Source: Bacteroidales bacterium | GTDB taxonomy: Bacteria; Bacteroidota; Bacteroidia; Bacteroidales; F082 | Length of the DNA stretch: 37,310 nt | Reading direction: 5' to 3' | Assembly: GCA_017460915.1 (NCBI GenBank) | Contig: JAFUAA010000043.1 | Location: forward strand, 1 to 37,310 | Shown here: one piece after another, positions 24,595-32,897 of the stretch | Numbering within the stretch: the first letter of the stretch is position 1 | Layout: each line of letters opens with the position of its first letter | The notes under the pieces: model-generated | The model's database searches: none | What the model saw: the letters and a program-made list of their open reading frames with translations, nothing else | What the model was told of the DNA's origin: nothing | Program-made: the position numbers and the translations under genes

Positions 24595-25419
24595 TCACTT
24601 TCCGAGGTTGAAAATCATACCGACTTGAACGGACGCGCCCAATTCGTTGTGCAGTTGCGCCGCCACGTTGATTTGTGCGAAGCGGATGGCATAGCCGACA
24701 CCGAAGCTGAGGATGCCCGGATTGGTTTGCACGCCGGCGCGGATATAGAAACTCTTGAAAGCCTCGTATTCCACCCCGCCGCGTAGGCTAACGCCTTCAC
24801 GTTCCGTGTCTTTCTCGATTTCGCATTGCCCGACGAAGTCCTTGGTGAACTTGTAGGCCAGGCCGAAGCGCAACACGATGGGAATCTTCTCGTGGTTGAG
24901 CGTTTGCTCGAAACTGAAGTTGACGGGGTTGAAGATATAGGTTCCAATGGCCAGTTTGTCAGTGACTTGCGATTGTAGGCCCAACTCAAAGGTGACCGCG
25001 CTGAAACTGCCGTAGTCGTTGCCGATTTTCAGCAGCAGATAATCCAGTTGCAGCCCGATTTGCAGGTAGCGACCGAAATCCTTGGCGTATGCCAGCCCAA
25101 TTTTGTTTTCGTTGTATTTCGATGAGCCGAACTGATTGAAGCTCAGTCCCAAAGTACCAAGCTTGGTGGGCAGGGCGAAGGCCCCGCATTTGTAGGCGGT
25201 TTCGGGTAACAGCCAGCGGTTCTCGTAATACAGCCCAAGACTCATTTTTTCGAGGTTCGCCATGCCTGCGGGGTTGTTTTGCAAAGCCCAAAGTCCCTGC
25301 GAGGCCACAGACGAGCCGCCCATGGCTGCGGCGCGACCTCCCATAGGATGGATGAAGTCATAGGCGAAAATCGTTGAGGTTGAAATGATTAGCGTTATGA
25401 GAAGTAGCAGTTTCTTCAT
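24595..25419 (-). CDS. PorV/PorQ-like outer-membrane protein
   Basis: 274 residues. The signal peptide (about 1-19) is followed by GGRAAAMGGSSVASQGLWALQNNPAGMA, the conserved start of the PorV/PorQ/FadL-like family in Bacteroidota, where a lid-like N-terminus precedes a 14-strand barrel. The rest is strand-rich and ends with Phe-Asn-Leu-Gly-Lys. PorV shuttles T9SS cargo and PorQ is less well known, and the sequence does not decide between them or a third paralogue. One base separates it from the HhH-barrel gene, suggesting a functional pair. Its promoter is shown separately. Confidence 0.72.
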   Translation of the reverse strand: MKKLLLLITLIISTSTIFAYDFIHPMGGRAAAMGGSSVASQGLWALQNNPAGMANLEKMSLGLYYENRWLLPETAYKCGAFALPTKLGTLGLSFNQFGSSKYNENKIGLAYAKDFGRYLQIGLQLDYLLLKIGNDYGSFSAVTFELGLQSQVTDKLAIGTYIFNPVNFSFEQTLNHEKIPIVLRFGLAYKFTKDFVGQCEIEKDTEREGVSLRGGVEYEAFKSFYIRAGVQTNPGILSFGVGYAIRFAQINVAAQLHNELGASVQVGMIFNLGK

Positions 25420-25439
25420 ACATAAATGATTTTATGGCG

Positions 25440-25470
25440 CAAATGTAAGGCTGATTTTCATAAAAACAAA
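25440..25470 (-). promoter_or_regulatory. Promoter of the PorV-like/HhH-barrel operon
   Basis: The -33 box TTTG (25467-25470) and the -7 box TACATTTG (25440-25447) are exactly 19 bases apart on the minus strand. On the plus strand a TATTTTTG -7 box (25491-25498) serves the divergent DUF456 gene. Confidence 0.7.
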
Positions 25471-25516
25471 GCAAAATTCGGCTTTTTTACTATTTTTGCA
25501 TCCCAAACGGACTAAA

Positions 25517-26017
25517 ATGCTGTATGTACTTGTAATTGTTGCTGTCGTTTTAGCACTCATCGGGATTGTCGGTGCCGTTGTGCCAGGCATTGCCGGAACG
25601 CCATTCAGTTTCTTGGCGTTGTTGGCTTTGTCGTTTGTCGATGGCATCGACTATTCCACACGTTTTTTGGTGATTATGGGTGTCGTTGGAGCCATTGTCT
25701 TCGCGTTGGATTATGTCGTCCCGGTGTGGGGCACGAAGAAGTTCGGCGGCAGCAAATCGGGTGTCCGTGGCAGCACGATAGGCCTGTTCGTGGGGCTGCT
25801 CATCACCTTGTTTTTCCCGATTGGCTTCATCGCCGTTTTGTTGGGGCCTTTCATCGGGGCCTATCTCGGCGAGAAATCAGCTGGCACCGCTGACCATTTG
25901 GCGTGGCGTTCGGCCTTCGGCTCGTTTGTCGGTTTTTTGTTTGGCACTGGCATTAAGATTATCTATGCTTGTGTTTGTATCTACTTCATCGTCAAGGATT
26001 TAATTTCAATCATATGA
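25517..26017 (+). CDS. DUF456 family membrane protein
   Basis: 166 residues, with four or five membrane segments and two glycine-rich zipper-like stretches (SGVRGSTIGLFVGLLITL and LGPFIGAYLGEKSAG). This is the layout of DUF456 proteins, whose function is unknown. The frame is open to a TTG at 25496, but that codon is inside the -7 box, so the ATG at 25517 is the start. It overlaps the LOG-family gene by four bases (ATGA, 26014-26017), so the two are coupled. Confidence 0.85.
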   Translation: MLYVLVIVAVVLALIGIVGAVVPGIAGTPFSFLALLALSFVDGIDYSTRFLVIMGVVGAIVFALDYVVPVWGTKKFGGSKSGVRGSTIGLFVGLLITLFFPIGFIAVLLGPFIGAYLGEKSAGTADHLAWRSAFGSFVGFLFGTGIKIIYACVCIYFIVKDLISII

Positions 26018-27045
26018 ATACCAAAGAAGATAAAACCATGGATGCTGTCGCTGAAATGGCTGGCACGAATGCGCAAAAGGATTTTGAGCGCATGTTGGAG
26101 CAAATGAGCACCGACGAACTCGCGACCGTTATCCCCAACCTGGGGAAGCCGTTCTCTACGTGTCCTAAGTGTTTGTATAACAGCAAAATCCTATATCAAG
26201 GTTATGATTTTCATAATGAGAAGACCTTCGAGGATTGCTATGATACCAAGGTGTATCGTCACTACATCGCTCAGGGCAAATATGACCACACGCTTAACGA
26301 GACGTTGGCGCGTGCCCTGCATGACCATTTCATCACGCATGCCTTGTATAAGATGCTCGAGAATTACGACGAGAAGGACATCGTCGGCGTTATGGGCGGT
26401 CATGCCAAGCGGCGCGACGACCCAGGCTATCGCCAGATCGTATTCCTGAGCAAGAAACTCACCGAGATGGGCCGCTTGATGGTCACCGGCGGCGGTCCGG
26501 GTGCGATGGAAGCCACGCACCTCGGCGCTTGGATGGCGGGTAGGAGCGAGGCCGAGACCAACGAGGCCGTGGATATGCTCATGTCGTCGCCTACGTTCAA
26601 GGATGAGGGGTGGTTGTGCCGTTCGTTCGAGGTGATGGAGCGTTTCCCGTTGCAAACCGATTACCGTAGCCTCGCCATCCCGACATGGTATTACGGCCAT
26701 GAGCCCACGGCGCCTTTTGCCACCGACATCGCCAAGTATTTCGACAACAGCGTGCGCGAGGATGGCATCGTTACCATCGCCAAGGGCGGCATCATCTACA
26801 CGCCAGGCAGCGCCGGCACGATGCAGGAGATTTTCCAAGACGCGGGCCAGAACCACTACGAGAGCGTAGGCTTCGCCAGCCCGATGATCTTCATGGGCAA
26901 GGACTATTACACCAACTACATGCCTGCCTACACGCTGCTGAAAGACCTCAGCGACCGCGGTGTGTTCAAGAACATGCTCCTCACCATCAGCGACGACAAC
27001 GACGAGATTATCGACGCGATTGTGCGGTTTAGGGAAGGGAAGTGA
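26014..27045 (+). CDS. LOG family (lysine decarboxylase-like) Rossmann-fold protein
   Basis: 343 residues. The Rossmann core carries VMGGHAKRRDD, LMVTGGGPGAMEATH (the G-G-G-x-G-x-M-E motif) and IYTPGSAGTMQEIFQD in place of the usual P-G-G-x-G-T-x-x-E. LOG enzymes hydrolyse nucleoside monophosphates to release the base. The N-terminal 100 residues contain FSTCPKCLYNS and extend beyond the basic domain, as in the longer LOG class of Bacteroidota. The second Gly of the phosphate-binding motif is Ser here. It is coupled to the DUF456 gene by overlap. Another start 24 bases later (26038) is possible. Confidence 0.8.
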   Translation: MNTKEDKTMDAVAEMAGTNAQKDFERMLEQMSTDELATVIPNLGKPFSTCPKCLYNSKILYQGYDFHNEKTFEDCYDTKVYRHYIAQGKYDHTLNETLARALHDHFITHALYKMLENYDEKDIVGVMGGHAKRRDDPGYRQIVFLSKKLTEMGRLMVTGGGPGAMEATHLGAWMAGRSEAETNEAVDMLMSSPTFKDEGWLCRSFEVMERFPLQTDYRSLAIPTWYYGHEPTAPFATDIAKYFDNSVREDGIVTIAKGGIIYTPGSAGTMQEIFQDAGQNHYESVGFASPMIFMGKDYYTNYMPAYTLLKDLSDRGVFKNMLLTISDDNDEIIDAIVRFREGK

Positions 27046-27056
27046 GAAAGGTTGCT

Positions 27057-28568
27057 TTAGCTATGCATCACCTTCAGCAAGTCGTTCACCGTCTTCACGG
27101 GGTTGAAGGTCTCAATCGGTACTTCGACGAACACCGTGATCCAGTCGGCCATGGCGCCGTTCCAGAGGCCAGGCAGTTCGAGGGCTTTCAGCTCGCGGCC
27201 GTCTTTTGACTTGTTGGAGACGAAACCCGTGTTCGTGTCCACATAGTCGGTCAGGTTGAAGCCCTCGTCTTTGTAGTTCCAGCAACCGCAGACAAGGTCG
27301 ACGGGATTGAAGTGGGTCGAGGCTTGGAAAAGGGCTTCCTGTTTTGGGTCGTTGTGGTCGATTTGCGAGGACTCGATGATTTGTAGTGAAACCTCGTCGT
27401 CGTCGTTCTTCACCCAGAAAGGACCTCCGCCGGGTTCGCCTTCGTTTTTCACCATGCCGCACACGCGCATCGGGCGGTTGAGCTTGTTGTACAGATAGTC
27501 GATTTTCTCGATGGCGGTGTAGCCTTTCACGAAGTCGGGAATCTCAATCATCAACTCATTTTTGGCGAAATCGGCGATTTCATTCAATTCCTCGTCGCTG
27601 ACCATGCCATCGTCCAACATTTCCAAGTAGTCGAAGGCGCGTTGTTGCAAGTGGAGTAGGAGCCCAGCCAACACCTTTTTATATATAATGGTGGTATCGG
27701 CCTTAGCCTCAGGCACGATGTTATCGATGTTCTTGATGAAGACGATTTCCTCGCCGAGGTCGTTCAAGTTCTCGATGAGCGCGCCGTGACCGCCAGGACG
27801 GAACAGCAGCCTGCCGTCTTTCTCGCGGAAGAGTTCGCCGTTGATGTCGATGGCCACCGTATCAGTGGAAGGCTTTTGGCACGAGAAAGTGATGTCGTAA
27901 CGCACACCGTATTTCTTTTCATAGCTGTCTTTCAGCTTGTTGACGGTCTCCACAAAGAATTGCTCATGTTCGGGCGAGACGGTGAAATGCAGTTTGGCGC
28001 AGCCTTCGACATCGGTGGCATAACGGGCGGCCTCCACCAAATGTTCTTCCAACGCCAGACGGTTGAATCCCTCATAATGGTGAAATTTGAGCAAGGCTTT
28101 GGGCAACTTGCCGTAGGCCAATCCCTCGTCCAGAAGCAAAGCTTTCACTATGTCGACTTTGCGGCCTTCTTGCAGCAAAGAGTCTATGTTGTTGTCATAG
28201 AGGCGTTTTACGGCTGTGCCAAGGTCGTCGAAAAAGGCGAAATTGTGGATGTGGGCGAAAAAAATGTCGGTGAAGTTGGTCTCTGCGCCGTTTTCAATGA
28301 AAGCGAACAAATCCTTGAACATGCGCGAAGCCGCGCCCGAAGCGGGGACGAATTTGGTGAACTGGTAGAACTCCTTGTCGGCCTCAAAAACGGCTGTCAT
28401 CATGTTTTTCACTTCCTCGTCGATGCGCATGATGCCGTCGCCAAGGGTGGCTGGACGCATCAGTTGAACATATTTTGTGCCGCGTTTCAGCTGGGCAACT
28501 TGCTGTATTACTTGATTTTCGGAGATGTTGCGTTCCGAAAGTTGAAGGGTGTCTTTGTCAGTAAGCAT
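27057..28568 (-). CDS. DUF4301 family protein
   Basis: 503 residues, soluble, with no signal peptide. It contains FTKFVPASGAASRMFKDLFAF, YDITFSCQKPSTDTVAIDIN, LFRPGGHGALIENLNDLGEE and CGMVKNEGEPGGGPFWVKN. These match DUF4301, a family nearly confined to Bacteroidota; the GGHGALIENLN region and the GSxM-like start recall sugar-nucleotide transferases, but the activity is unproven. The frame stays open to 28877 through the antisense of two tRNA genes, which is why the start is placed at 28568. Its 3' end lies 11 bases from the LOG gene stop, in convergent orientation. Confidence 0.87.
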   Translation of the reverse strand: MLTDKDTLQLSERNISENQVIQQVAQLKRGTKYVQLMRPATLGDGIMRIDEEVKNMMTAVFEADKEFYQFTKFVPASGAASRMFKDLFAFIENGAETNFTDIFFAHIHNFAFFDDLGTAVKRLYDNNIDSLLQEGRKVDIVKALLLDEGLAYGKLPKALLKFHHYEGFNRLALEEHLVEAARYATDVEGCAKLHFTVSPEHEQFFVETVNKLKDSYEKKYGVRYDITFSCQKPSTDTVAIDINGELFREKDGRLLFRPGGHGALIENLNDLGEEIVFIKNIDNIVPEAKADTTIIYKKVLAGLLLHLQQRAFDYLEMLDDGMVSDEELNEIADFAKNELMIEIPDFVKGYTAIEKIDYLYNKLNRPMRVCGMVKNEGEPGGGPFWVKNDDDEVSLQIIESSQIDHNDPKQEALFQASTHFNPVDLVCGCWNYKDEGFNLTDYVDTNTGFVSNKSKDGRELKALELPGLWNGAMADWITVFVEVPIETFNPVKTVNDLLKVMHS

Positions 28569-28648
28569 AATGAAGGTTTTTAAACGCTTCAAAAATAAGA
28601 AATTAAGCAATGCGGTGAAAAAAAACGACAAAATTTTTCCGAAAAAGC

Positions 28649-28678
28649 ATTGCGGTAATGAAAAAAGCTGTATCTTTG
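28649..28678 (+). promoter_or_regulatory. Promoter of the tRNA-Leu pair
   Basis: A TATCTTTG -7 box (28671-28678) lies 18 bases after an ATTG -33 box (28649-28652), 13 bases before the first tRNA. Confidence 0.7.
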
Positions 28679-28691
28679 CAGCCGATTTCAA

Positions 28692-28775
28692 GCCCAGGTG
28701 GTGAAATTGGTAGACACGCCACTTTGAGGGGGTGGTGCCGATTACGGCATGCAAGTTCGACTCTTGTCCTGGGCA
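28692..28775 (+). tRNA. tRNA-Leu (GAG)
   Basis: 84 bases. The acceptor arms GCCCAGG/CCTGGGC, D-loop AATTGGTAGACACG, anticodon stem CCACT/GGTGG with loop TTGAGGG (anticodon GAG), a long variable arm (TGCCGATTACGGCA) and GTTCGACTC T-loop are all present. The long variable arm marks a type II tRNA. CCA is not encoded. Confidence 0.95.
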
Positions 28776-28785
28776 CAAATTCCAA

Positions 28786-28867
28786 GCCCCGATGGCGGAA
28801 TTGGTAGACGCGTACGTTTCAGGTGCGTATATCGAGAGGTGTGCAGGTTCGACTCCTGTTCGGGGCA
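28786..28867 (+). tRNA. tRNA-Leu (CAG)
   Basis: 82 bases, ten bases after the first. The acceptor arms GCCCCGA/TCGGGGC, D-loop AATTGGTAGACGCG, anticodon stem TACGT/GCGTA with loop TTCAGGT (anticodon CAG), the variable arm and GTTCGACTC T-loop all fit. CCA is not encoded. Together the pair reads CUU/CUC and CUG leucine codons. Confidence 0.95.
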
Positions 28868-28875
28868 CAAAAAAC

Positions 28876-28901
28876 AAAGCCGACTTTTAGTCGGCTTTTT
28901 T
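28876..28901. terminator. Intrinsic terminator after the tRNA genes
   Basis: The stem AAGCCGAC/GTCGGCTT with a TTTTA loop is followed by a T-tract. Read from the other side it also has an A/T-rich tail, so it can also end the minus-strand RluA gene that stops at 28905. Confidence 0.87.
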
Positions 28902-28904
28902 CGT

Positions 28905-29840
28905 TTATTCTTCCCATTGTAGCATCGGGAATGGTTTCTTGAACACCGATGGAAATGGCGTATCAAACTCCAAGTCCTTGTGTTTCAGTGGGTGATGGAA
29001 ACAGAGCTTGTAGGCATGAAGGCAAAGGCGTCCCAACGAATTGTCGTAGGCTCCTGAAGCTGAGAGGCCGTATTTCGAATCGCCCACCACGGGATGCCCG
29101 ATGTCGGCCATGTGGACACGAATTTGGTTCTTGCGGCCGGTCTCAAGGCTCAGCTCCACTAATGAATAGCGTGAGGTGGAATGCAAGGTGCGGTAGTAGG
29201 TCTGGGCAAACTTCCCGCCATTGTCGACAGGACTTGAATAGGTGATGAACGCCTTGTTGTCTTTCAGCCACGACTCCACAACGCCATCTTTTTTCTCCAT
29301 GTTGCCGCTTACAACGGCTACATAACGGCGGTCGTAGACGGTGTTTTTCCAGTCTTCCTCAAACATCAGGGCGACTTCTTTGCTCTTGGCGAAGAGCATC
29401 AGGCCGCTGGTGTCGCGGTCGAGGCGATGGATGGTGTGGGCGCGACAACGTTGTTGCGTGTATATAAAATATTGGTTCAAAATGCTTTGGGCCGTGTCTT
29501 TTTCCTTTGTGGGACTGTTAGTAAGCAGGCCTTCTTTCTTGTCGATGACGAGCAGGTACTTGTCCTCATAAACGATATTCAGCCAAGGGCTGCGAAAGCG
29601 TTCTTTGGCCGTGGGCTTCCCGATTTCCACCACCATGCCAGCCTCAAGCGGAAAGTCGAATTGCGTGGTACGTTTGCCATCGACAGCGATGGTGTTGTTA
29701 GCCAGCATCCTTTTGGCCTTGTTGCGGCTGATGCCATCCAGTTTCTGCATGAGGAAATCCATCAGTTGTGTCGATTCTACAACGTTGAATTTCAGAGGGT
29801 TCTTTTGTGAATGGGGCGTTCTTTTTACGTTTTTTTTCAT
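28905..29840 (-). CDS. RluA-family pseudouridine synthase
   Basis: 311 residues. An S4 RNA-binding domain (about 22-75, LMDFLMQKLDGISRNKAKRM) is followed by the catalytic RluA domain. The catalytic motif HRLDRDTSGLMLFAKS carries the essential Asp (near residue 140), and GRKNQIRVHMADIGHPVVGD is the other conserved stretch. The enzyme isomerises uridine to pseudouridine in rRNA or tRNA, but the exact target cannot be read from sequence. The N-terminal Lys-rich extension is common in this phylum. It lies 18 bases downstream of dnaB, probably in one operon. Confidence 0.92.
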   Translation of the reverse strand: MKKNVKRTPHSQKNPLKFNVVESTQLMDFLMQKLDGISRNKAKRMLANNTIAVDGKRTTQFDFPLEAGMVVEIGKPTAKERFRSPWLNIVYEDKYLLVIDKKEGLLTNSPTKEKDTAQSILNQYFIYTQQRCRAHTIHRLDRDTSGLMLFAKSKEVALMFEEDWKNTVYDRRYVAVVSGNMEKKDGVVESWLKDNKAFITYSSPVDNGGKFAQTYYRTLHSTSRYSLVELSLETGRKNQIRVHMADIGHPVVGDSKYGLSASGAYDNSLGRLCLHAYKLCFHHPLKHKDLEFDTPFPSVFKKPFPMLQWEE

Positions 29841-29858
29841 AAGAAAGTTTTTTGAGGG

Positions 29859-31415
29859 TTAGAACGGAACGGGTTCATCTGAGGTAATGGAAGGGTAGGA
29901 GCTCATGCCTTCGTCGTCGTTCAGTTTCGAGCTGTAGACGCGCTGCGGATTGTCGAAACTGTTGTTGGGACCGATGTTGGTGAACTCGTTGTTGTCAAAG
30001 CCTTGCTCAAACTCCTCAAAACGAGCGTATTGTCCAACAAATTTCAACTCCACTTCGCCCAGTTTACCGTTACGGTGCTTGGCGATGTCAATAATGGTAT
30101 AGCCCTTGGGCTTGTCTTGCTCTTCTGCGCTATCTTTGTAATACTCGGGACGATAGATGAACATTACCATGTCGGCGTCCTGCTCAATGGCACCTGATTC
30201 GCGCAAGTCGGAAAGAATGGGTTTCTTGGATCCGGGACGTTGTTCCACGCTACGGCTCAGTTGCGACAGTGCCAAAACGGGGATTTCCAATTCCTTGGCC
30301 AAACTCTTGAGCGAGCGAGAAATGGTGCTGATTTCCTGCTCGCGGTTGAGGCCTTTGTCGCCTTTTGCCGTCATAAGTTGCAGGTAATCAATGAAAATCA
30401 TCTGAATGTCGTGTTGTTGTTTCAGTCGGCGGCATTTGGCGCGTAGCTCGAAGATGGAGAGCTGCGGAGTGTCGTCGATGAAAATAGGGGCGTCAGTCAA
30501 TGGGGTGACCTTGGTGTTGAGTTGCTGCCATTCGTATTCGGCCAAGTCGCCGGAACGGAGTTTATCGGCAGTGAGCGATGTTTCAGTGGAAATCAGACGC
30601 GTAACTAATTGAACTGACGACATTTCCAGCGAGAAGAAAGCAATGGGTCTGTTGAACTGGACGGCGGCGTTGCGAGCCAGATTCAGCGCAAAAGCGGTTT
30701 TACCCATGCTGGGACGGGCGGCCAAAATGATGAGATCCGACTTCTGCCATCCCTGCGTGATGTTGTCGAGGGCGGTATAGCCAGAGGGGACGCCACGCAG
30801 CTTGTTGTCGGCGTTTTTGGCGGTTTGGATTTCCTTGATGGCCTTGCTGACCAAGTCTTGCATCGAGTCGTAGCTGCGGCGCAGGTTATTCTCGCTGATT
30901 TGGAAGAGGTTGTTCTCTGCCTTGTCGAGCAGGTCAAAGACATCGGAGGTGTCCTCAAAAGCCTCGTGAATCATGTCTGACGAAATCAGAATCAGCTGAC
31001 GCTGAATGTGTTTCTGCATGATGATGCGCGCGTGATATTCGATGTTGGCCGCCGAAACGACGCGGTTGGTGAGTTTGGAGATATAATAGGCTCCGCCCAC
31101 CATCTCCAATTCTCCACGCATCTTCAATTCGTTGGTAACAGTCAGGATATCAATGGGCTCCGATTTTCCGAAGAGGTCTTTGATAGCGGCGAATATCTTT
31201 TGGTGCTTGTCCAAATAAAAGGCCTCGGGCGTGAGGATGTCGATGACTTCGTTGACAGCTTCCTTCTCCAGCATCAAGGCACCGAGCACGACTTCTTCGA
31301 GGTCGGTGGCTTGGGGCGGGATACGGCCTTGATTGGCAAAGATTTGCTCTGGCGTAGCCAAATTGCGCTTGGCTTGGTCGCCAAAAGGACGGCGTATGGT
31401 GGTTTCGTTGGGCAT
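29859..31415 (-). CDS. dnaB: Replicative DNA helicase DnaB
   Basis: 518 residues. The N-terminal helical domain (about 35-135, QATDLEEVVLGALMLEKEAV) and linker lead into the RecA-like C-terminal domain. Walker A is AARPSMGKTAFALN (about residue 230), followed by FFSLEMSSVQL, Walker B IQMIFIDYLQLM, ALSQLSRSVEQRPG and the arginine-finger region DADMVMFIYRPEYY. No intein is seen at Walker A. It loads and drives the replication fork. The C-terminal tail is longer and more acidic than in E. coli. It is likely transcribed with the RluA-type gene. A TAATTTTG -7 box lies at 31436-31443. Confidence 0.97.
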   Translation of the reverse strand: MPNETTIRRPFGDQAKRNLATPEQIFANQGRIPPQATDLEEVVLGALMLEKEAVNEVIDILTPEAFYLDKHQKIFAAIKDLFGKSEPIDILTVTNELKMRGELEMVGGAYYISKLTNRVVSAANIEYHARIIMQKHIQRQLILISSDMIHEAFEDTSDVFDLLDKAENNLFQISENNLRRSYDSMQDLVSKAIKEIQTAKNADNKLRGVPSGYTALDNITQGWQKSDLIILAARPSMGKTAFALNLARNAAVQFNRPIAFFSLEMSSVQLVTRLISTETSLTADKLRSGDLAEYEWQQLNTKVTPLTDAPIFIDDTPQLSIFELRAKCRRLKQQHDIQMIFIDYLQLMTAKGDKGLNREQEISTISRSLKSLAKELEIPVLALSQLSRSVEQRPGSKKPILSDLRESGAIEQDADMVMFIYRPEYYKDSAEEQDKPKGYTIIDIAKHRNGKLGEVELKFVGQYARFEEFEQGFDNNEFTNIGPNNSFDNPQRVYSSKLNDDEGMSSYPSITSDEPVPF

Positions 31416-31489
31416 GTTTTCTCGTTTTGGAATGGCAAAATTACGGATAATTTCGCGACCCTTTGGGACGGATTCGATGAAGTTATCAA

Positions 31490-32896
31490 CTACTTGAATA
31501 GATGTTGATAAGTTTTTGCAACCATTTCGTTTTCAGCGATTAAGTCCTCTCGTGCCTGTTGATAACCCAAGAGGTCGTTACTGGTAGCCTCGAGGATGAT
31601 TCGGCTGTGTTCGAACAGTTTGCATTCCTCAAAAAGGGCTTCAGAAAGGTTTTGCAAGGAGAGTCCTCGCTTGATTTTTGGGTGGTAGAATGAAGTCTGC
31701 TGAAGCACGTCGAAAAGGTTGAGGACCTTGTGTCCGATGGTCTGGTTCTGGATGATTTCGTGACGCAGCAACGCGGTGCTGAGGTTTTGCGGTGTGAAGC
31801 ATACAATCAGCTCATAATGAGAGAGTTTCTCAATCAAAAGCGTTATGGCTTCTTTCCATCGACTGTGGTCGTCGAAGCAGTCCCATACGAAGTTGCCTTC
31901 GGGTTCGTGTTCTCCTTGCAAGGCAAAAGCCAAAATCATTTCCTCGTAAGGCTTCGTTCCATCGATTTCGGGCACGGCGGGACGATGGAGCAATAGGTTC
32001 AGATAAGCCACCGATTTGGGCTTGGGCTGGGGTGACAAAGCGTAAAGCGTCTTGTAATCAATGTAATACGAGTTAGTCTCTAGGGCTTCTATTTGGTGCG
32101 CTTCCAACGATTCGAGAGCCACTTTTTGCAGCATCTTGGCGTTGGTGTTCACGCCGTTGAAGTAGTTCTGGAACAGTGTTTCGTCATCGATGGCGTTGGT
32201 GAACAGGAAACTGTCTTTGGGGATGTGTTTCCAGCAATGCCCTTGAAAATCACAAGGGTAGGGGTTGTGGCATTGCGTCCCGATGTCGACCAAAGGCGAA
32301 TGCGGCAGGGCGACCACGGCCTTCAATCGCTCCACGTTTTGTGCGACAAAAGCCTCACGTTCAACGACATATTCCATCGCCGACTCCAATTTGAAAAGTT
32401 GTTGCACGTCGATGGGGCCGTTTTTCACGTAATCGGCGTTGAGGTACATCAGTCGGAAGTCGCTGAGGGGCACTTGGCAGCCGTGCAGCACATAATATTG
32501 GAGGGCGGCATCGTTATAATAGGTGTCGCTGAGGCGTAACGAACTCTTCACTTCCACGGCCAGCCATTTATCGCCGTCGCGAACGAGCATATCCAACATG
32601 ATGAGCGTGTCATTATATTGAAACACAGCTTCATACATCACGTTAACTTCGGGGTTGTTGAGGTTGTCCATCGTTTCCTTCACCTTCTTGGGGAACTGCG
32701 AAGGAGCGTTGGGCGACATGTCGATGCCGCCAGGGAAATAGTCGTGGGCCAACACACCCACATCGGTGCCACGCTGGAATTTGGCGCGTTGTTCGATGCT
32801 GAGTTTGTCGCGCAGATAGGGATGCTTTTTTTGCATGTACAAGGCTTTCTCGCATTGCAAGCCCTTGATATAGGTCGATTTGGAGAGGATGTGCAT
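31490..32896 (-). CDS. DUF2779 protein with Cas4-like PD-(D/E)XK nuclease domain
   Basis: 468 residues. The N-terminal half is a Cas4/AddB-like nuclease: YIKGLQCEKALYMQKKHP, IMLDMLVRDGDKWLAVEVKSS (the D and E-x-K catalytic set), LQYYVLHG, and TQCHNPYPCDFQGHCWKHIP, whose Cys with Cys15 probably bind a 4Fe-4S cluster. The C-terminal half is the DUF2779 domain. In the members I remember, it begins with a YLDFET motif of an RNase H-like exonuclease; here that position reads YLNLLLHRPAVPEIDGT, so both acidic residues are lost. The gene starts one base after the PolB-like exonuclease gene, whose product has an intact DIET motif, so the two probably work together on DNA or RNA ends. Confidence 0.82.
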   Translation of the reverse strand: MHILSKSTYIKGLQCEKALYMQKKHPYLRDKLSIEQRAKFQRGTDVGVLAHDYFPGGIDMSPNAPSQFPKKVKETMDNLNNPEVNVMYEAVFQYNDTLIMLDMLVRDGDKWLAVEVKSSLRLSDTYYNDAALQYYVLHGCQVPLSDFRLMYLNADYVKNGPIDVQQLFKLESAMEYVVEREAFVAQNVERLKAVVALPHSPLVDIGTQCHNPYPCDFQGHCWKHIPKDSFLFTNAIDDETLFQNYFNGVNTNAKMLQKVALESLEAHQIEALETNSYYIDYKTLYALSPQPKPKSVAYLNLLLHRPAVPEIDGTKPYEEMILAFALQGEHEPEGNFVWDCFDDHSRWKEAITLLIEKLSHYELIVCFTPQNLSTALLRHEIIQNQTIGHKVLNLFDVLQQTSFYHPKIKRGLSLQNLSEALFEECKLFEHSRIILEATSNDLLGYQQAREDLIAENEMVAKTYQHLFK

Positions 32897-32897
32897 G

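Noticed and set aside
28569-28877. Apparent N-terminal extension of the DUF4301 protein and a short frame at 28742-28966
   Set aside because: These frames cross the two tRNA-Leu genes in antisense, a well-known annotation artefact. The protein family starts at the ATG at 28568.
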